Positions 33,143 to 42,293 are shown, numbered from the stretch's first letter. The stretch: DNA of 64,000 bases from Sulfurimicrobium sp963741495 (GCA_963741495.1 CAVUID010000012.1:289345-353344); one strand, 5' to 3'. Notes: generated from the letters alone by a model not told the origin. Numbers and translations: made by a program.

Positions 33143-33978
33143 ACACCGAGAAGCCAAAACCAAGTAATCCACTGATCAACAAACGCAAGCTGGAAGCCCG
33201 ACGAAAGTTTCTGCGTTCGGTCATTCTGGGTACAGCGATGCTGGGCATTTCCACGGTGGGCTACATCCCTGTTGCCCGTGCATGGAAACAGCGCATGCGA
33301 CCGCCGGGCGCACTGGAAGAGACAGATTTCCTGTCCTCGTGCATCAAGTGCGGTCAATGTGTTCAAGTTTGTCCGGTACAGGCAATCAAGCTTGACGATC
33401 TCGATCAGGGATTTGGCATCGGGGTGCCTTATATCGATTCGCGTAGCCAGGCTTGCGATTTCTCCTGCGATGCGGTGCAGTGCATTCTGGCCTGCCCCAC
33501 CGGTTCGCTGGCTTACGACAAACCCGCTTTTCTGCCGACCCGCAGCGAGATGGTCATGGCGAATCCGCCCATCCTGCTTGCCAAGGAAAAAGATCCCGAA
33601 CCCACCTTGAACCTGAAAGAACGCACCGGGCTTGCTGTTCTTGTCAAACCTGAAAGTTGCCTGGCCCGGCAGGGGAAAGGCATCAAGGGCGCAGCGCGAG
33701 GCGATGGATTCAAAGGCACCATGCGATTCATGGAAGTGGACCGCTGGAAACCCATCCCCCTGCGCGACCATCCCTACGACCTGGAGCTATGTGATCTCTG
33801 TGTGCGCACCTGTCCGATCAAGGGTGCAATTTCGCTTGAAACCGTCGTTGAAAACGGCGTTTCGATCAAAACACCAGTGGTGCATGAACCCTGTGTCGGC
33901 TGTGGCGTATGCGAAATGGTGTGTCCGCCCGAGCCGGCGGCCATCGTGGTTGAAGCACGCAAAGGGTGGAGCGTCTGA
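33139..33978 (+). CDS. nosG: NosG, NapG-type ferredoxin
   Basis: A 279-residue periplasmic iron-sulfur protein with four [4Fe-4S] sites. An RRKFLR motif (21-26) before a hydrophobic stretch suggests Tat export or anchoring. The first cluster motif is C68-x2-C71-x2-C74-x3-C78P; others are near CDFSCDAVQCILACP, CDLCVRTCP and CVGCGVCEMVCP. With NosH it forms a menaquinol dehydrogenase-like module, as NapGH does for nitrate reductase. It overlaps both nosD and nosH. Confidence 0.93.
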   Translation: MNTEKPKPSNPLINKRKLEARRKFLRSVILGTAMLGISTVGYIPVARAWKQRMRPPGALEETDFLSSCIKCGQCVQVCPVQAIKLDDLDQGFGIGVPYIDSRSQACDFSCDAVQCILACPTGSLAYDKPAFLPTRSEMVMANPPILLAKEKDPEPTLNLKERTGLAVLVKPESCLARQGKGIKGAARGDGFKGTMRFMEVDRWKPIPLRDHPYDLELCDLCVRTCPIKGAISLETVVENGVSIKTPVVHEPCVGCGVCEMVCPPEPAAIVVEARKGWSV

Positions 33979-34946
33979 TGAATAAATACCTTGAATCGGT
34001 GCGGGTAATGCTGGGCGGCGCTCCACGTAAGCCGGAGCCCGTCGAATATACCGAAGAAGCCAAAACCATCCATTTCTACAAGAAAAACGAGAAGATGGAT
34101 TTCCAGGCGCTGAGACTTGAGGCACATGCACACCAGAAAAAACGCATCTGGCTCAGGCGCCGCTGGATCACGCTACTCGCGATCAACCTGCTGTTCACGG
34201 TCTCATTCTGGCTCGATATCCAGATCCTGGAAGGTGCGCTGACCGCGTCGCGCCTGCTGGGCTTTCACCTGATCGACCTGAATTCCGCTTTGCAGGTGAT
34301 GCTGGCGCACAAGCACATCATCGTCAACCTGCTGATCGGCACCGGCACGGTTTTTGTCCTGTGGCTGCTGCTGGGCGGGCGCACTTTCTGCTCCTGGGTC
34401 TGTCCCTACCATTTTCTGGCAGAAAATGCGGAGCGGCTGCATGTGTATCTGGTCGAAAAAAAGAAAATTACTGATCACGCCTTCCATCGCGGCGTGCGCA
34501 CGGTGTTCTGGATATTGTTTGCCCTGATGGCAGTTGTCTCCGGCTATACCGTCTTTGAAACCATCTCGCCAACCGGCATCGTCAGCCGGGCATTGATCTA
34601 CGGTCCGGGGCTCGCGCTGGGATGGGTGGTATTGCTGCTGCTGTTCGAGGTGTTCTATTCGCGTCGCGCCTGGTGCCGCTACGTCTGCCCAATCGGTCTG
34701 ACTTATGGCATAACCGGCGTATTTTCACCCTTGCATGTAACTTACAAGTTGGCCAACTGTCACCATGAAGGCGAATGCCGCAAAGTCTGCGAAGTGCCGC
34801 ACGTACTCGATTGCATCGTCAAGGGGCGTGCGCCGGCAGCCCAACTGGACATCGGGGCAGACTGCACCCGCTGCGGCATGTGCATTGATGTCTGCCCAAG
34901 CGGTGCCTTGACTTTCGAAATCAAGGGCCTTAGAAAGCTGATGTAA
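33978..34946 (+). CDS. nosH: NosH, NapH-type membrane quinol dehydrogenase subunit
   Basis: A 322-residue membrane protein with four main helices. CSWVCP (138-143) and CRYVCP are the paired membrane-cysteine motifs of the NapH family, and two C-terminal ferredoxin motifs follow (CHHEGECRKVC and CTRCGMCIDVCP). NosH oxidises (mena)quinol and passes electrons to NosG. The start ATG overlaps the nosG stop as TGATG. That this operon relies on menaquinol fits the men genes on both sides. Confidence 0.93.
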   Translation: MNKYLESVRVMLGGAPRKPEPVEYTEEAKTIHFYKKNEKMDFQALRLEAHAHQKKRIWLRRRWITLLAINLLFTVSFWLDIQILEGALTASRLLGFHLIDLNSALQVMLAHKHIIVNLLIGTGTVFVLWLLLGGRTFCSWVCPYHFLAENAERLHVYLVEKKKITDHAFHRGVRTVFWILFALMAVVSGYTVFETISPTGIVSRALIYGPGLALGWVVLLLLFEVFYSRRAWCRYVCPIGLTYGITGVFSPLHVTYKLANCHHEGECRKVCEVPHVLDCIVKGRAPAAQLDIGADCTRCGMCIDVCPSGALTFEIKGLRKLM

Positions 34947-34949
34947 AAA

Positions 34950-35022
34950 AATCAGCTGTCAGCTTTCAGCTGTCAGCTTGAAACTCAATCGCCTAACTGA
35001 CTGCTGATAACTGATAGCTAAC
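34950..35022. repeat. AGCTGTCAGC-type intergenic repeat, copy 1
   Basis: Tandem and inverted units of TCAGCTGTCAGC / TCAGCTTTCAGC, then GACTGCTGATAACTGATAGC, fill the nosH-nosF gap. Similar units fill 36323-36390 and 37231-37290. Confidence 0.65.
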
Positions 35023-35025
35023 AAT

Positions 35026-35895
35026 ATGATCGAATTCAAGAAAGTTTCCAAAACCTTCAAGCGCAACCGTGTTCTGGACGAACTCGAACTGTCTATCGCG
35101 CCGGGTGAACGCATCGCGCTGGTGGGCTCCAACGGCGCCGGGAAAACCACCATGATCCGCTGTCTGCTGGGTGAGTACACCTACGATGGCAGCGTGTCGG
35201 TGCATGGATTGGCCCCGCGCCCCAACCGGCAACAGGTGCTTGGGAAAATCGGCTTCGTACCCCAATTGCCGCCACCGCTGAAAATGCCGGTGGGGCAATT
35301 GCTGACTTTTTCAGCAGCCGTGTGCAACAGCGAAAAACAGCGCATGGAAGAAATTGCCCAGCGACTCGGTCTGGATCTGGGCAAGATGAAAAACCAGCCT
35401 TTCGTCAAACTCTCCGGCGGGCAGAAGCAGAAATTGCTGATCTCCATTGCCCTGGGGCGCGACAGCAACATTCTTATCATGGATGAGCCTGCCGCAAACC
35501 TGGACCCGGAGGCGCGCCAGATTTTCTTCGGACTTCTGGCCGAGCGCCTGGAAAAACACACCACCATGCTGATTTCCAGCCACCGCCTGGACGAAGTTTC
35601 GGCGCTGGTCAATCGTGTGATCGAGTTGGACCGTGGCAAGGTCGTACTGGACGACCGTGTTGCGGATGATGTTTCCCTGACCGGCATGCTGGCCTGCCGC
35701 CTGAGCTTGAGGCGCGCCGAAGAATCCATCGCCAAGGCGCTGCTGGGCTGGAACTTTCAGGATATCGGCAACGGCCTGGAATGGCAGGGCAGCGTGGCCG
35801 GACCGGATCGACTGCGCTTTATCGGGATGCTGTCTCGCTATATCGGCATTCTGACCAACATCAGTCTCGATGAAAATAGTGGAGAGCAGGCGTGA
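35026..35895 (+). CDS. nosF: NosF, ABC transporter ATPase (clade II cluster)
   Basis: A 289-residue ABC ATPase with Walker A GSNGAGKTT (34-42), the signature region KLSGGQKQKLLISIAL and Walker B ILIMDEPAANLD. It powers the NosDFY complex of the clade II system. The start lacks a good ribosome site and lies directly after an intergenic repeat. It overlaps the GTG start of nosL. Confidence 0.92.
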   Translation: MIEFKKVSKTFKRNRVLDELELSIAPGERIALVGSNGAGKTTMIRCLLGEYTYDGSVSVHGLAPRPNRQQVLGKIGFVPQLPPPLKMPVGQLLTFSAAVCNSEKQRMEEIAQRLGLDLGKMKNQPFVKLSGGQKQKLLISIALGRDSNILIMDEPAANLDPEARQIFFGLLAERLEKHTTMLISSHRLDEVSALVNRVIELDRGKVVLDDRVADDVSLTGMLACRLSLRRAEESIAKALLGWNFQDIGNGLEWQGSVAGPDRLRFIGMLSRYIGILTNISLDENSGEQA

Positions 35896-36323
35896 GCCAT
35901 CTGCTCAGGCTAGCCTTTGTGGCGCTGCTCCTGGGCTTGTTGGGCGCCTGCCAGCAGGAGCCCAAAACCGGGCCGCTGGAAGTCAAATGGGACCGCGACA
36001 CCTGCGTGCGCTGCAACATGGCGCTGAGCGACAAGCGCTATGCCGCCCAGGTGCGCGGCGGACCAAAGCATCTGGCGTACAAATTCGATGATTTCGGCTG
36101 CGTGGTGTTCTGGCTCAATGACAAGCCCTGGGCCAATGATCCTGCCACCGAGATCTGGGTCATGGACATGCGTTCAAACAAGTGGATCGACGCGCGCAAG
36201 GCCTGGTACATATCCGACAAGAGGACGCCAATGGGGTATGGATTTGGTGCGGTGGCGCTGCCGGAACCAGGCAGCGTAAATTACGAGGAAGCCAGAAAAC
36301 AGGTTCTGGCAAAAGGAAAGTAG
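35892..36323 (+). CDS. nosL: NosL, copper chaperone lipoprotein (clade II cluster)
   Basis: A 143-residue lipoprotein: LLGAC with lipid cysteine 20, then the copper-binding CVRCNM (C38, C41, M43). The NosL fold is recognisable from DDFGCVVFWL and YISDKRTPMGYGFGAVA. The start is GTG overlapping the nosF stop (GTGA). Its motif differs from the clade I NosL at 9230-9739. Confidence 0.92.
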   Translation: MSHLLRLAFVALLLGLLGACQQEPKTGPLEVKWDRDTCVRCNMALSDKRYAAQVRGGPKHLAYKFDDFGCVVFWLNDKPWANDPATEIWVMDMRSNKWIDARKAWYISDKRTPMGYGFGAVALPEPGSVNYEEARKQVLAKGK

Positions 36324-36390
36324 CTTTCAGTTATCAGCTTTCAGCACAATCACGGCGGTTCCTGACTGCTGATGGCTGACAGCTATTCAC
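36323..36390. repeat. AGCTGTCAGC-type intergenic repeat, copy 2
   Basis: TTCAGTTATCAGCTTTCAGC followed after an ACGGCGG core by CTGACTGCTGATGGCTGACA. It has the same units as the copies at 34950 and 37231 and fills the nosL-nosY gap. Confidence 0.65.
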
Positions 36391-36401
36391 GAGGAATTTG
36401 A

Positions 36402-37229
36402 ATGAAAAACTTATGGCTTACCGCCAAGCTGGATGTGGTCGAATCACTGCGCGCACGCTGGTTCATGATCTATTCCCTGGTGTTCGGCGGCATTGTCGCC
36501 ATGCTATTTGCCTTCGGCCTGACCGAATCGCGCGTGCTGGGCTTCATCGGCCTGTCGCGCCTGCTGGTGACCTATATCCAGTTGTGCATGGCCATCCTGC
36601 CCATTTTTGTGCTCATTTCCACCGTGCGCTCGGTCGCTGGTGATCGCGAGGCAGGTGTATTCGAATACCTGCTTTCCCTGCCGGTATCGCTGGGTGCCTG
36701 GTACTGGGGCAAGCTGCTGGGACGCTACATCGTGGTATTCCTGCCGGTGTTCCTGGCCATGCTGGGCGCTTCGCTGTGGTCGCTGGTGCAGGACATCGAG
36801 GTCCCCTGGAACATGTTTCTCTACTACACCGGATTGCTGGCAGCGATGGCCTGGTGTTTTCTGGGCATCGCCATGCTGATCTCCACTTTGGCACGCTCCA
36901 CCGACGTCGCGCAGGGCGCGGCTTTCGTCGTATGGCTGGCAATGCTGCTGTTCCTTGACCTGATTCTATTGGGCGTGATGATTCAGGGCCATACAGCGCC
37001 CGAAGTGGCTGTCATGGTCGCACTGGCCAACCCGCTCCAGGTGTTCCGTACCGCTGCACTGATGCTGTTCGACCCGCAACTGATCGTACTGGGCCCGGCG
37101 GCCTACGTGATCATGGATACGATAGGCGCGACCGGCTTCATGATCTACGGCCTGGTGTACCCTTTCGTTATCGGCACCCTGTGTGCAACGACCGGCTACT
37201 TCATGTTCCGCCGCGGCGATTTGCCGTGA
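36402..37229 (+). CDS. nosY: NosY, ABC transporter permease (clade II cluster)
   Basis: A 275-residue permease with six helices and the GDREAGVFEYLLSLPVS coupling segment near 85-100. It is the membrane part of the NosDFY complex for clade II NosZ. GAGGAA precedes the ATG. It closes the clade II nos cluster; the menaquinone genes resume after a 60-bp repeat. Confidence 0.92.
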   Translation: MKNLWLTAKLDVVESLRARWFMIYSLVFGGIVAMLFAFGLTESRVLGFIGLSRLLVTYIQLCMAILPIFVLISTVRSVAGDREAGVFEYLLSLPVSLGAWYWGKLLGRYIVVFLPVFLAMLGASLWSLVQDIEVPWNMFLYYTGLLAAMAWCFLGIAMLISTLARSTDVAQGAAFVVWLAMLLFLDLILLGVMIQGHTAPEVAVMVALANPLQVFRTAALMLFDPQLIVLGPAAYVIMDTIGATGFMIYGLVYPFVIGTLCATTGYFMFRRGDLP

Positions 37230-37230
37230 G

Positions 37231-37290
37231 TGGCTGTCAGCATTCAGCTTTCAGCCATCAGCGCTCAGCCGTGGTTTTGCTGAAAGCTGA
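37231..37290. repeat. AGCTGTCAGC-type intergenic repeat, copy 3
   Basis: GGCTGTCAGCATTCAGCTTT, then CAGCCATCAGCGCTCAGCCG, then CTGAAAGCTGATGACTGACC. It fills the gap between nosY and ubiE/menG, so the ribosome site of the latter is made of repeat sequence. Confidence 0.65.
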
Positions 37291-38021
37291 TGACTGACCG
37301 CCACGATATTTCCCGCAGCTTTGGCTACCAAAGCGTCGCGGAAGACGAGCGCACCCGCCTGATCCGGCGCGTGTTCACCAGCGTGGCGCCGCGTTACGAC
37401 ATGATGAACGACCTCATGAGCATGGGCATCCACCGGTTATGGAAGCGGCGCCTCGCGCGCGAAGCCGCTGCGCTGCCGGGGCAGCTGGTGATGGATCTCG
37501 CGGGCGGCACGGGCGACGTGGCCGCGCTTATGGCCTCAAGTGGCGCACAAGTGATGGTGTGCGACCCCAGCCTGGCGATGATGAGCCAGGGGCGCGCGCA
37601 CAAGCCATCCAGCCTGAAATGGCTGGCAGGCACCGGAGAGCGAATTCCGCTTGCAGACAATACGGTGGACACCGTGACCATCGCTTTCGGCATCCGCAAT
37701 GTCACCAGCCTGGAAGGCGCACTGAAGGAAGCCTTGCGCGTACTCAAGCCCGGTGGCCGCTTCCTGTGCCTGGAATTCTCTCGTCCCTGGGCGCCCATCA
37801 AGCCTTTTTACGATCTTTTTTCATTCACCGTAATCCCCCGCCTTGGTGCCTGGGTGGCGCGTGACCCCGAAGCCTACACCTACCTGGTCGAATCCATCCG
37901 CCGCTTTCCGGACCAGCAGGAAATGAAGCGCATCATGGAACAGGCCGGTTTCGCCGCGGTAAGTTACCGCGACCTGTCCTTCGGCATTGCCTGCCTGCAT
38001 CGCGGCATCAAATCCATCTGA
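37290..38021 (+). CDS. ubiE: UbiE/MenG, quinone C-methyltransferase
   Basis: A 243-residue SAM-dependent methyltransferase with motif I VMDLAGGTGDVAA at 67-79, the family segments GIRNVTSLEGALKEALRVLKPGGRFLCLEFSRP, and C-terminal YLVESIRRFPDQQE. It methylates demethylmenaquinone (and possibly the ubiquinone precursor). Placement between nosY and menE suggests its main job is menaquinone, so menG may be the better name. Its start (ATG 37290) lies at the end of a repeat and has no clear ribosome site. Confidence 0.93.
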   Translation: MTDRHDISRSFGYQSVAEDERTRLIRRVFTSVAPRYDMMNDLMSMGIHRLWKRRLAREAAALPGQLVMDLAGGTGDVAALMASSGAQVMVCDPSLAMMSQGRAHKPSSLKWLAGTGERIPLADNTVDTVTIAFGIRNVTSLEGALKEALRVLKPGGRFLCLEFSRPWAPIKPFYDLFSFTVIPRLGAWVARDPEAYTYLVESIRRFPDQQEMKRIMEQAGFAAVSYRDLSFGIACLHRGIKSI

Positions 38022-38024
38022 ATC

Positions 38025-39224
38025 ATGAAGTCCCTGCTCACCCGCTGGCTTGAGCGTATTGCAGCGAACCATCCAGAGGCCCCGGCACTAATAGTGGAAG
38101 GCCAGATTTACAGTTACTCAGCGCTCTTGTCGACCCAACCCGACTGTTTACCTGAACGCTTGGCCTTGCTTCTGAAACAGGCGGAACTGCCAGAAATCGC
38201 CGAGTTGCTCATCGCCACCAGCGGCAGCACAGGCGAACCCAAGCAAGTGATGCTGAGCGAGGCCAACCTGGAAGCGGCGGTGCGGGCCAGTCGCAGCCGC
38301 ATTCCTCTCGGACCCGGCGACATCTGGCTGAACTGCCTGCCCCTGCAGCATATCGGCGGAGTCGCCATCTTTTATCGCTGCGCAGAGGCGGGCGCCGCCG
38401 TACTCCTGCATCGGGGGTTCGAGGCCGTGCGAGTGCGGAAAGACATGGAACGCCATGCCGTAACCCATATTTCCCTTGTGCCAGCCATGCTTGCCCGCCT
38501 GCTGGAAACCGGCCCGCCACCAGCGCAGTTGAAATATGCCTTGATCGGTGGCGGCCCTTTGTCGGCAAATCTGGCGAAGCGGGCACACCAGGCTGGCTGG
38601 CCCATCTGCCCCAGCTACGGCATGAGCGAGGCGGCCTCGCAGATTGCAACGCTGGCAACTTTTCCAGCTGACTGGTGTGAGGGTATGGTCGGCCCGCCGC
38701 TGCCGGGGATAAACGTGGAAATCATTGATGACAATGGCCGCCCGGTTACGGGTGAAGGACGCATCCGCGTGCGAGGCCCGAGCGTGATGTTGGGGTACGC
38801 CAACCCTGCACATGAAGCGGGCTTTGGCCTGCTTGACGATGGTTTTGTCAGCGGCGACCGAGGCTATTTAGATGATCGCGGCAATCTGGTGGTGCTGGGC
38901 CGCCACGACGACATGCTGGTGAGCGGTGGCATCAATGTCCATCCAGCAGAAGTGGAAAACCTGCTGCTCACCTGCCCGGGGGTGAGCGATGTCGCCGTCA
39001 CCGCCGTAAGCGACGAAGTTTGGGGCGACCGCATGACAGCCCTGCTGGTCGGCGGTGCCAATTGCAGTGCAGTACAGGACTGGTGCAGGAAGCACCTCCC
39101 CAGTCATTTGCGTCCGCGCCGCTTCTTTGCCGTCACCACGCTGCCACGCAATGCCATGGGCAAACTGGAGCGGCAGCACTTGCCTGCGCTAGCCCTGGCC
39201 GTGGAAAATCAGCCTCCATGCTGA
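38025..39224 (+). CDS. menE: MenE, o-succinylbenzoate-CoA ligase
   Basis: A 399-residue adenylate-forming enzyme. The P-loop ATSGSTGEPK is at 64-73, YGMSEAASQIA is the A5-type motif, and GDRGYLDDRGNLVVLGRHDDMLVSGG the A7-A8 region. It activates OSB to OSB-CoA for MenB. It is somewhat short, with a compact N-terminal domain, as in other MenE. It starts 3 bp after ubiE and overlaps menF by 7 bp. Confidence 0.92.
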   Translation: MKSLLTRWLERIAANHPEAPALIVEGQIYSYSALLSTQPDCLPERLALLLKQAELPEIAELLIATSGSTGEPKQVMLSEANLEAAVRASRSRIPLGPGDIWLNCLPLQHIGGVAIFYRCAEAGAAVLLHRGFEAVRVRKDMERHAVTHISLVPAMLARLLETGPPPAQLKYALIGGGPLSANLAKRAHQAGWPICPSYGMSEAASQIATLATFPADWCEGMVGPPLPGINVEIIDDNGRPVTGEGRIRVRGPSVMLGYANPAHEAGFGLLDDGFVSGDRGYLDDRGNLVVLGRHDDMLVSGGINVHPAEVENLLLTCPGVSDVAVTAVSDEVWGDRMTALLVGGANCSAVQDWCRKHLPSHLRPRRFFAVTTLPRNAMGKLERQHLPALALAVENQPPC

Positions 39225-40612
39225 AACGCTTCCGTCCCGACGATCCGGACTTTCTGGACCAGATCGAAAACCGCCTCAAGGCCGAGCTGCATCGAGCCAC
39301 GCGCCCCAATACCGGCCTTCTTAGCGTGACGCTGGCCACACCCGAAATCCACTGTACCGGCTTGCCCAGCGTATTTCATGCGCTGTTTTACTGGAACAGA
39401 CCGGCGGCACAGCATGAGATTCTGGGCCTGGGCGTGGCCGCAACTTTCCAAGCCGAAGGCGAGGAGCGCTGGCCCAGACTGAGTGCGGCGTTCGACGATT
39501 GGCGCAAACATTGGCACCATGAAGACCCCGATCACACCGGCCTGCACCCCCTGGCGCTGGGCGGCTTTGCCTTTGCCGAGAGGACGGATGTCAGTGCCAC
39601 ACTGCCCGCCGCGCAGCTGAGCGTACCTGAACTGCTGCTGCGCCGCCGGGATGAAACATGTGCCCTGACATTCACTTTTCCCGCCCCGCCCAATGATGCA
39701 GCCTTGGCATCCGCCATGGCGCGCTTGCGTCAGTTGATGAAGACGCTTGTCCAGCAAGACAGGCCGGCGCATGCAACAGGCCCTTTACGGCGCCTCGATG
39801 ACACTCAGGCTGATCAGGCGTGGCTGGGGCGAACCGCGCAGGCCGTGCGCGACATTCGCAAAGGCAAACTCGACAAGGTGGTATTGAGCCGCCGGGTATC
39901 TTTTCGCTCCGGGCAGGATTTCGACCCGGCCCGAATCATGGCGGATCTGGCGCAGCATTACCCCTCGTGCACCCTGTTTGCCACCGGCACAGCGAATGGC
40001 GGCATATTTCTCGGCGCCAGCCCGGAAACCCTGGTGCGACTGCAGGACGAAGAAGTGTATTGCGATGCGCTGGCGGGGACAGCATGGGGCGAAGGGCGGG
40101 CGACTGCAGCCGCAGACCGGAAGCTGCTCGCCGACGTAAAGAATGGGCGCGAGCATCGCCTGGTCGTGCAGGCCATTGCCGAGGCGTTGCGCCCCTTGTG
40201 CGCCCGTCTGGAAGTTCCGGACGCACCACAAATTCTGCACCTTGGCCAATTGCGCCATTTGTGGAGCAGCTTGCGCGGACGTGTGAAAACGGGGGTCAGC
40301 CTGCTTGATCTGATGCAGCGCGTGCATCCCACCCCGGCTGTCGGCGGTTACCCGCGACAGGCGGCACTGAACTGGCTGGCGCAGCAAAGCGAGCAGCGTG
40401 AAGGCTGGTACACCGGCGCCATCGGCTGGCTGGATTCAAGCGGGGATGGCGAGTTTGCAGTGGCGCTGCGCTGCGCGCATCTTCAGGGAGAAGTGGCGCA
40501 CCTTTATGCCGGGGCAGGCATCGTGGCCGGCTCCGAACCGCAGCGGGAGCTAGCCGAAACCGAGGCCAAGTTCGCTGCCATGCTGCATGCACTGGGAGCC
40601 GGGCATGACTGA
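39218..40612 (+). CDS. menF: MenF, isochorismate synthase
   Basis: A 464-residue chorismate-binding enzyme. The C-terminal catalytic domain shows KGKLDKVVLSRR, FLGASPETLVRL, ALAGTAWGEGR, KNGREHRLVVQ and HPTPAVGGYPR, the normal order for MenF/DhbC. It makes isochorismate, the first committed menaquinone intermediate. The frame is open far upstream, but ATG 39218 overlaps the menE stop and gives the usual length. It overlaps menD by 8 bp. Confidence 0.93.
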   Translation: MLKRFRPDDPDFLDQIENRLKAELHRATRPNTGLLSVTLATPEIHCTGLPSVFHALFYWNRPAAQHEILGLGVAATFQAEGEERWPRLSAAFDDWRKHWHHEDPDHTGLHPLALGGFAFAERTDVSATLPAAQLSVPELLLRRRDETCALTFTFPAPPNDAALASAMARLRQLMKTLVQQDRPAHATGPLRRLDDTQADQAWLGRTAQAVRDIRKGKLDKVVLSRRVSFRSGQDFDPARIMADLAQHYPSCTLFATGTANGGIFLGASPETLVRLQDEEVYCDALAGTAWGEGRATAAADRKLLADVKNGREHRLVVQAIAEALRPLCARLEVPDAPQILHLGQLRHLWSSLRGRVKTGVSLLDLMQRVHPTPAVGGYPRQAALNWLAQQSEQREGWYTGAIGWLDSSGDGEFAVALRCAHLQGEVAHLYAGAGIVAGSEPQRELAETEAKFAAMLHALGAGHD

Positions 40613-42293
40613 TCCAGCCGATGAAAATTTAATCTGGGCCAGCCACCTGATCCACGGCCTGACAGCGAGTGGCGTGGCGCATGCGGTGATTTCGCCCGGG
40701 TCGCGCTCCACGCCCCTGGCACTGGCCTGCCTGCATCATTCCGGCCTGAAAACCTGGGTGCAGGTGGATGAGCGCTGCGCCGCATTCTTTGCGCTGGGGC
40801 TGGCCAAGGCCAGCCGCCAGCCGGTCATCCTGATTAGCACTTCCGGCTCGGCACCGGCCAACTGGTATCCCGCCGTGATCGAGGCGGACATGGGCGCGAT
40901 CCCGCTGATTCTGCTCAGCGCCGACCGCCCGGCCGAACTGCGCAATTGCGGCGCCAACCAGTCCATAGACCAGATGCATCTTTTCGGCAGCCATGTGCGC
41001 GCCTTCCACGAACTGCCCGCCGCCGATGTGCGGCCGGAAATGCTGAACTATTTGCGCACACTGACCGCGCAGGTGGCAGACCAGTGCCGCTGGCCCCTGC
41101 CCGGCCCGGTGCATGTCAATGTGCCGCTGCGCGAGCCGCTGGTTCCAACAGCCCCGCTGGCACCGGCAATCACATTACCACCAGTCGTGGTCAGCCATCC
41201 GCACCTGACTCTGCCCGCCGAGGAGGCCGCAACGCTGGCACGTGAACTGGCCAGCGGGAAAGGCCTGATCGTGTGCGGCGGAGGAGAATATAGCTCTGAC
41301 TTTCCTGAGGCAATCACTGCACTGTCAGATAAACTCGGCTGCCCTGTACTGGCAGACCCCCTTTCCGGGCTACGCTTTGGTAGCCACGAGCGAACATCCA
41401 TCTTCTGCCGTTACGACGCTTTCTTGCGCCGCAGCAGTGTGCAAGAAAGCCTGCGCCCGGACTGGGTACTGCGCTTCGGCGCCATGCCGGCCTCCAAAAC
41501 CTTGCAGCAATATCTATCTGATCAGCCGGGCATCCCTCACCTCGTAGTGGATGCCAACGGCCGCTGGCCCGATCCGCTGCATCAGGCCACGCGCCTGGTA
41601 AGAGCCGACGCTAGCGTAATGTGCCGTCAGCTGGAATCAATGATCGAACTAGCCACGACTCCTTCCTGGCTATCCTTATTTCAGGCCGAGGAGCAGCGAG
41701 CTGCCAGGCTGGCGCAGCAGGATGCGCCGCTGGAAGCCGCAGTGGTAAATGCCATAGTGGACCTGCTGCCCGATGGCGGCACGCTGTTCAGCGGCAACTC
41801 CATGGCGATCCGCGACCTCGACGCCTACTCGGGCAGCAGCGCCAGGCCATTACGGATCATCGGCAATCGCGGCGCAAGCGGTATTGACGGTAACGTCTCC
41901 ACCGCCATGGGGTTGGCTGCCGGCAGCAAGTCGCCGGTAGTGGCGCTGCTCGGAGACCTTGCGTTCTACCACGACATGAATGGATTGCTGGCTGCACGGG
42001 GACTGGATGTGGTATTTGTCGTGCTCAACAATGGCGGCGGCGGGATTTTCGAATATCTGCCCCAGTCGCAACTGGCTGATTTCGAGCGTGCCTGGCTGAC
42101 ACCGCTCGGGCTGGATTTTGCCCATGCGGCAAAAATGTACGGGCTAGGCTATCAAAAAATCAGCCGGGCAGAAGATTTTCAGCCGGCGCTGATAACCGCG
42201 CTCACGGGTGGCGCGCATCTGATTGAGGTCATGATTGATCGGGCATTCAGTGTAGCCCGCCATCGGGCTTACTGGATGGCAGTGGCGGAGTAG
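40605..42293 (+). CDS. menD: MenD, SEPHCHC synthase
   Basis: A 562-residue thiamine-diphosphate enzyme that joins 2-oxoglutarate to isochorismate. Signature segments are visible: SPGSRSTPLALA near 30-41, DERCAAFFALGLAK, LSADRPAELRNCGANQSIDQ, and the ThDP-binding GDLAFYHDMNGL with NNGGGGIF. ATG 40605 lies inside the menF end. It closes the second men group (menG-E-F-D). No menH (SHCHC synthase) is in the window. Confidence 0.95.
   Translation: MTDPADENLIWASHLIHGLTASGVAHAVISPGSRSTPLALACLHHSGLKTWVQVDERCAAFFALGLAKASRQPVILISTSGSAPANWYPAVIEADMGAIPLILLSADRPAELRNCGANQSIDQMHLFGSHVRAFHELPAADVRPEMLNYLRTLTAQVADQCRWPLPGPVHVNVPLREPLVPTAPLAPAITLPPVVVSHPHLTLPAEEAATLARELASGKGLIVCGGGEYSSDFPEAITALSDKLGCPVLADPLSGLRFGSHERTSIFCRYDAFLRRSSVQESLRPDWVLRFGAMPASKTLQQYLSDQPGIPHLVVDANGRWPDPLHQATRLVRADASVMCRQLESMIELATTPSWLSLFQAEEQRAARLAQQDAPLEAAVVNAIVDLLPDGGTLFSGNSMAIRDLDAYSGSSARPLRIIGNRGASGIDGNVSTAMGLAAGSKSPVVALLGDLAFYHDMNGLLAARGLDVVFVVLNNGGGGIFEYLPQSQLADFERAWLTPLGLDFAHAAKMYGLGYQKISRAEDFQPALITALTGGAHLIEVMIDRAFSVARHRAYWMAVAE

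Noticed and set aside
34950..35022. CRISPR array
   Set aside because: The units are about 10 bp, irregular and partly inverted, with no equal spacers.
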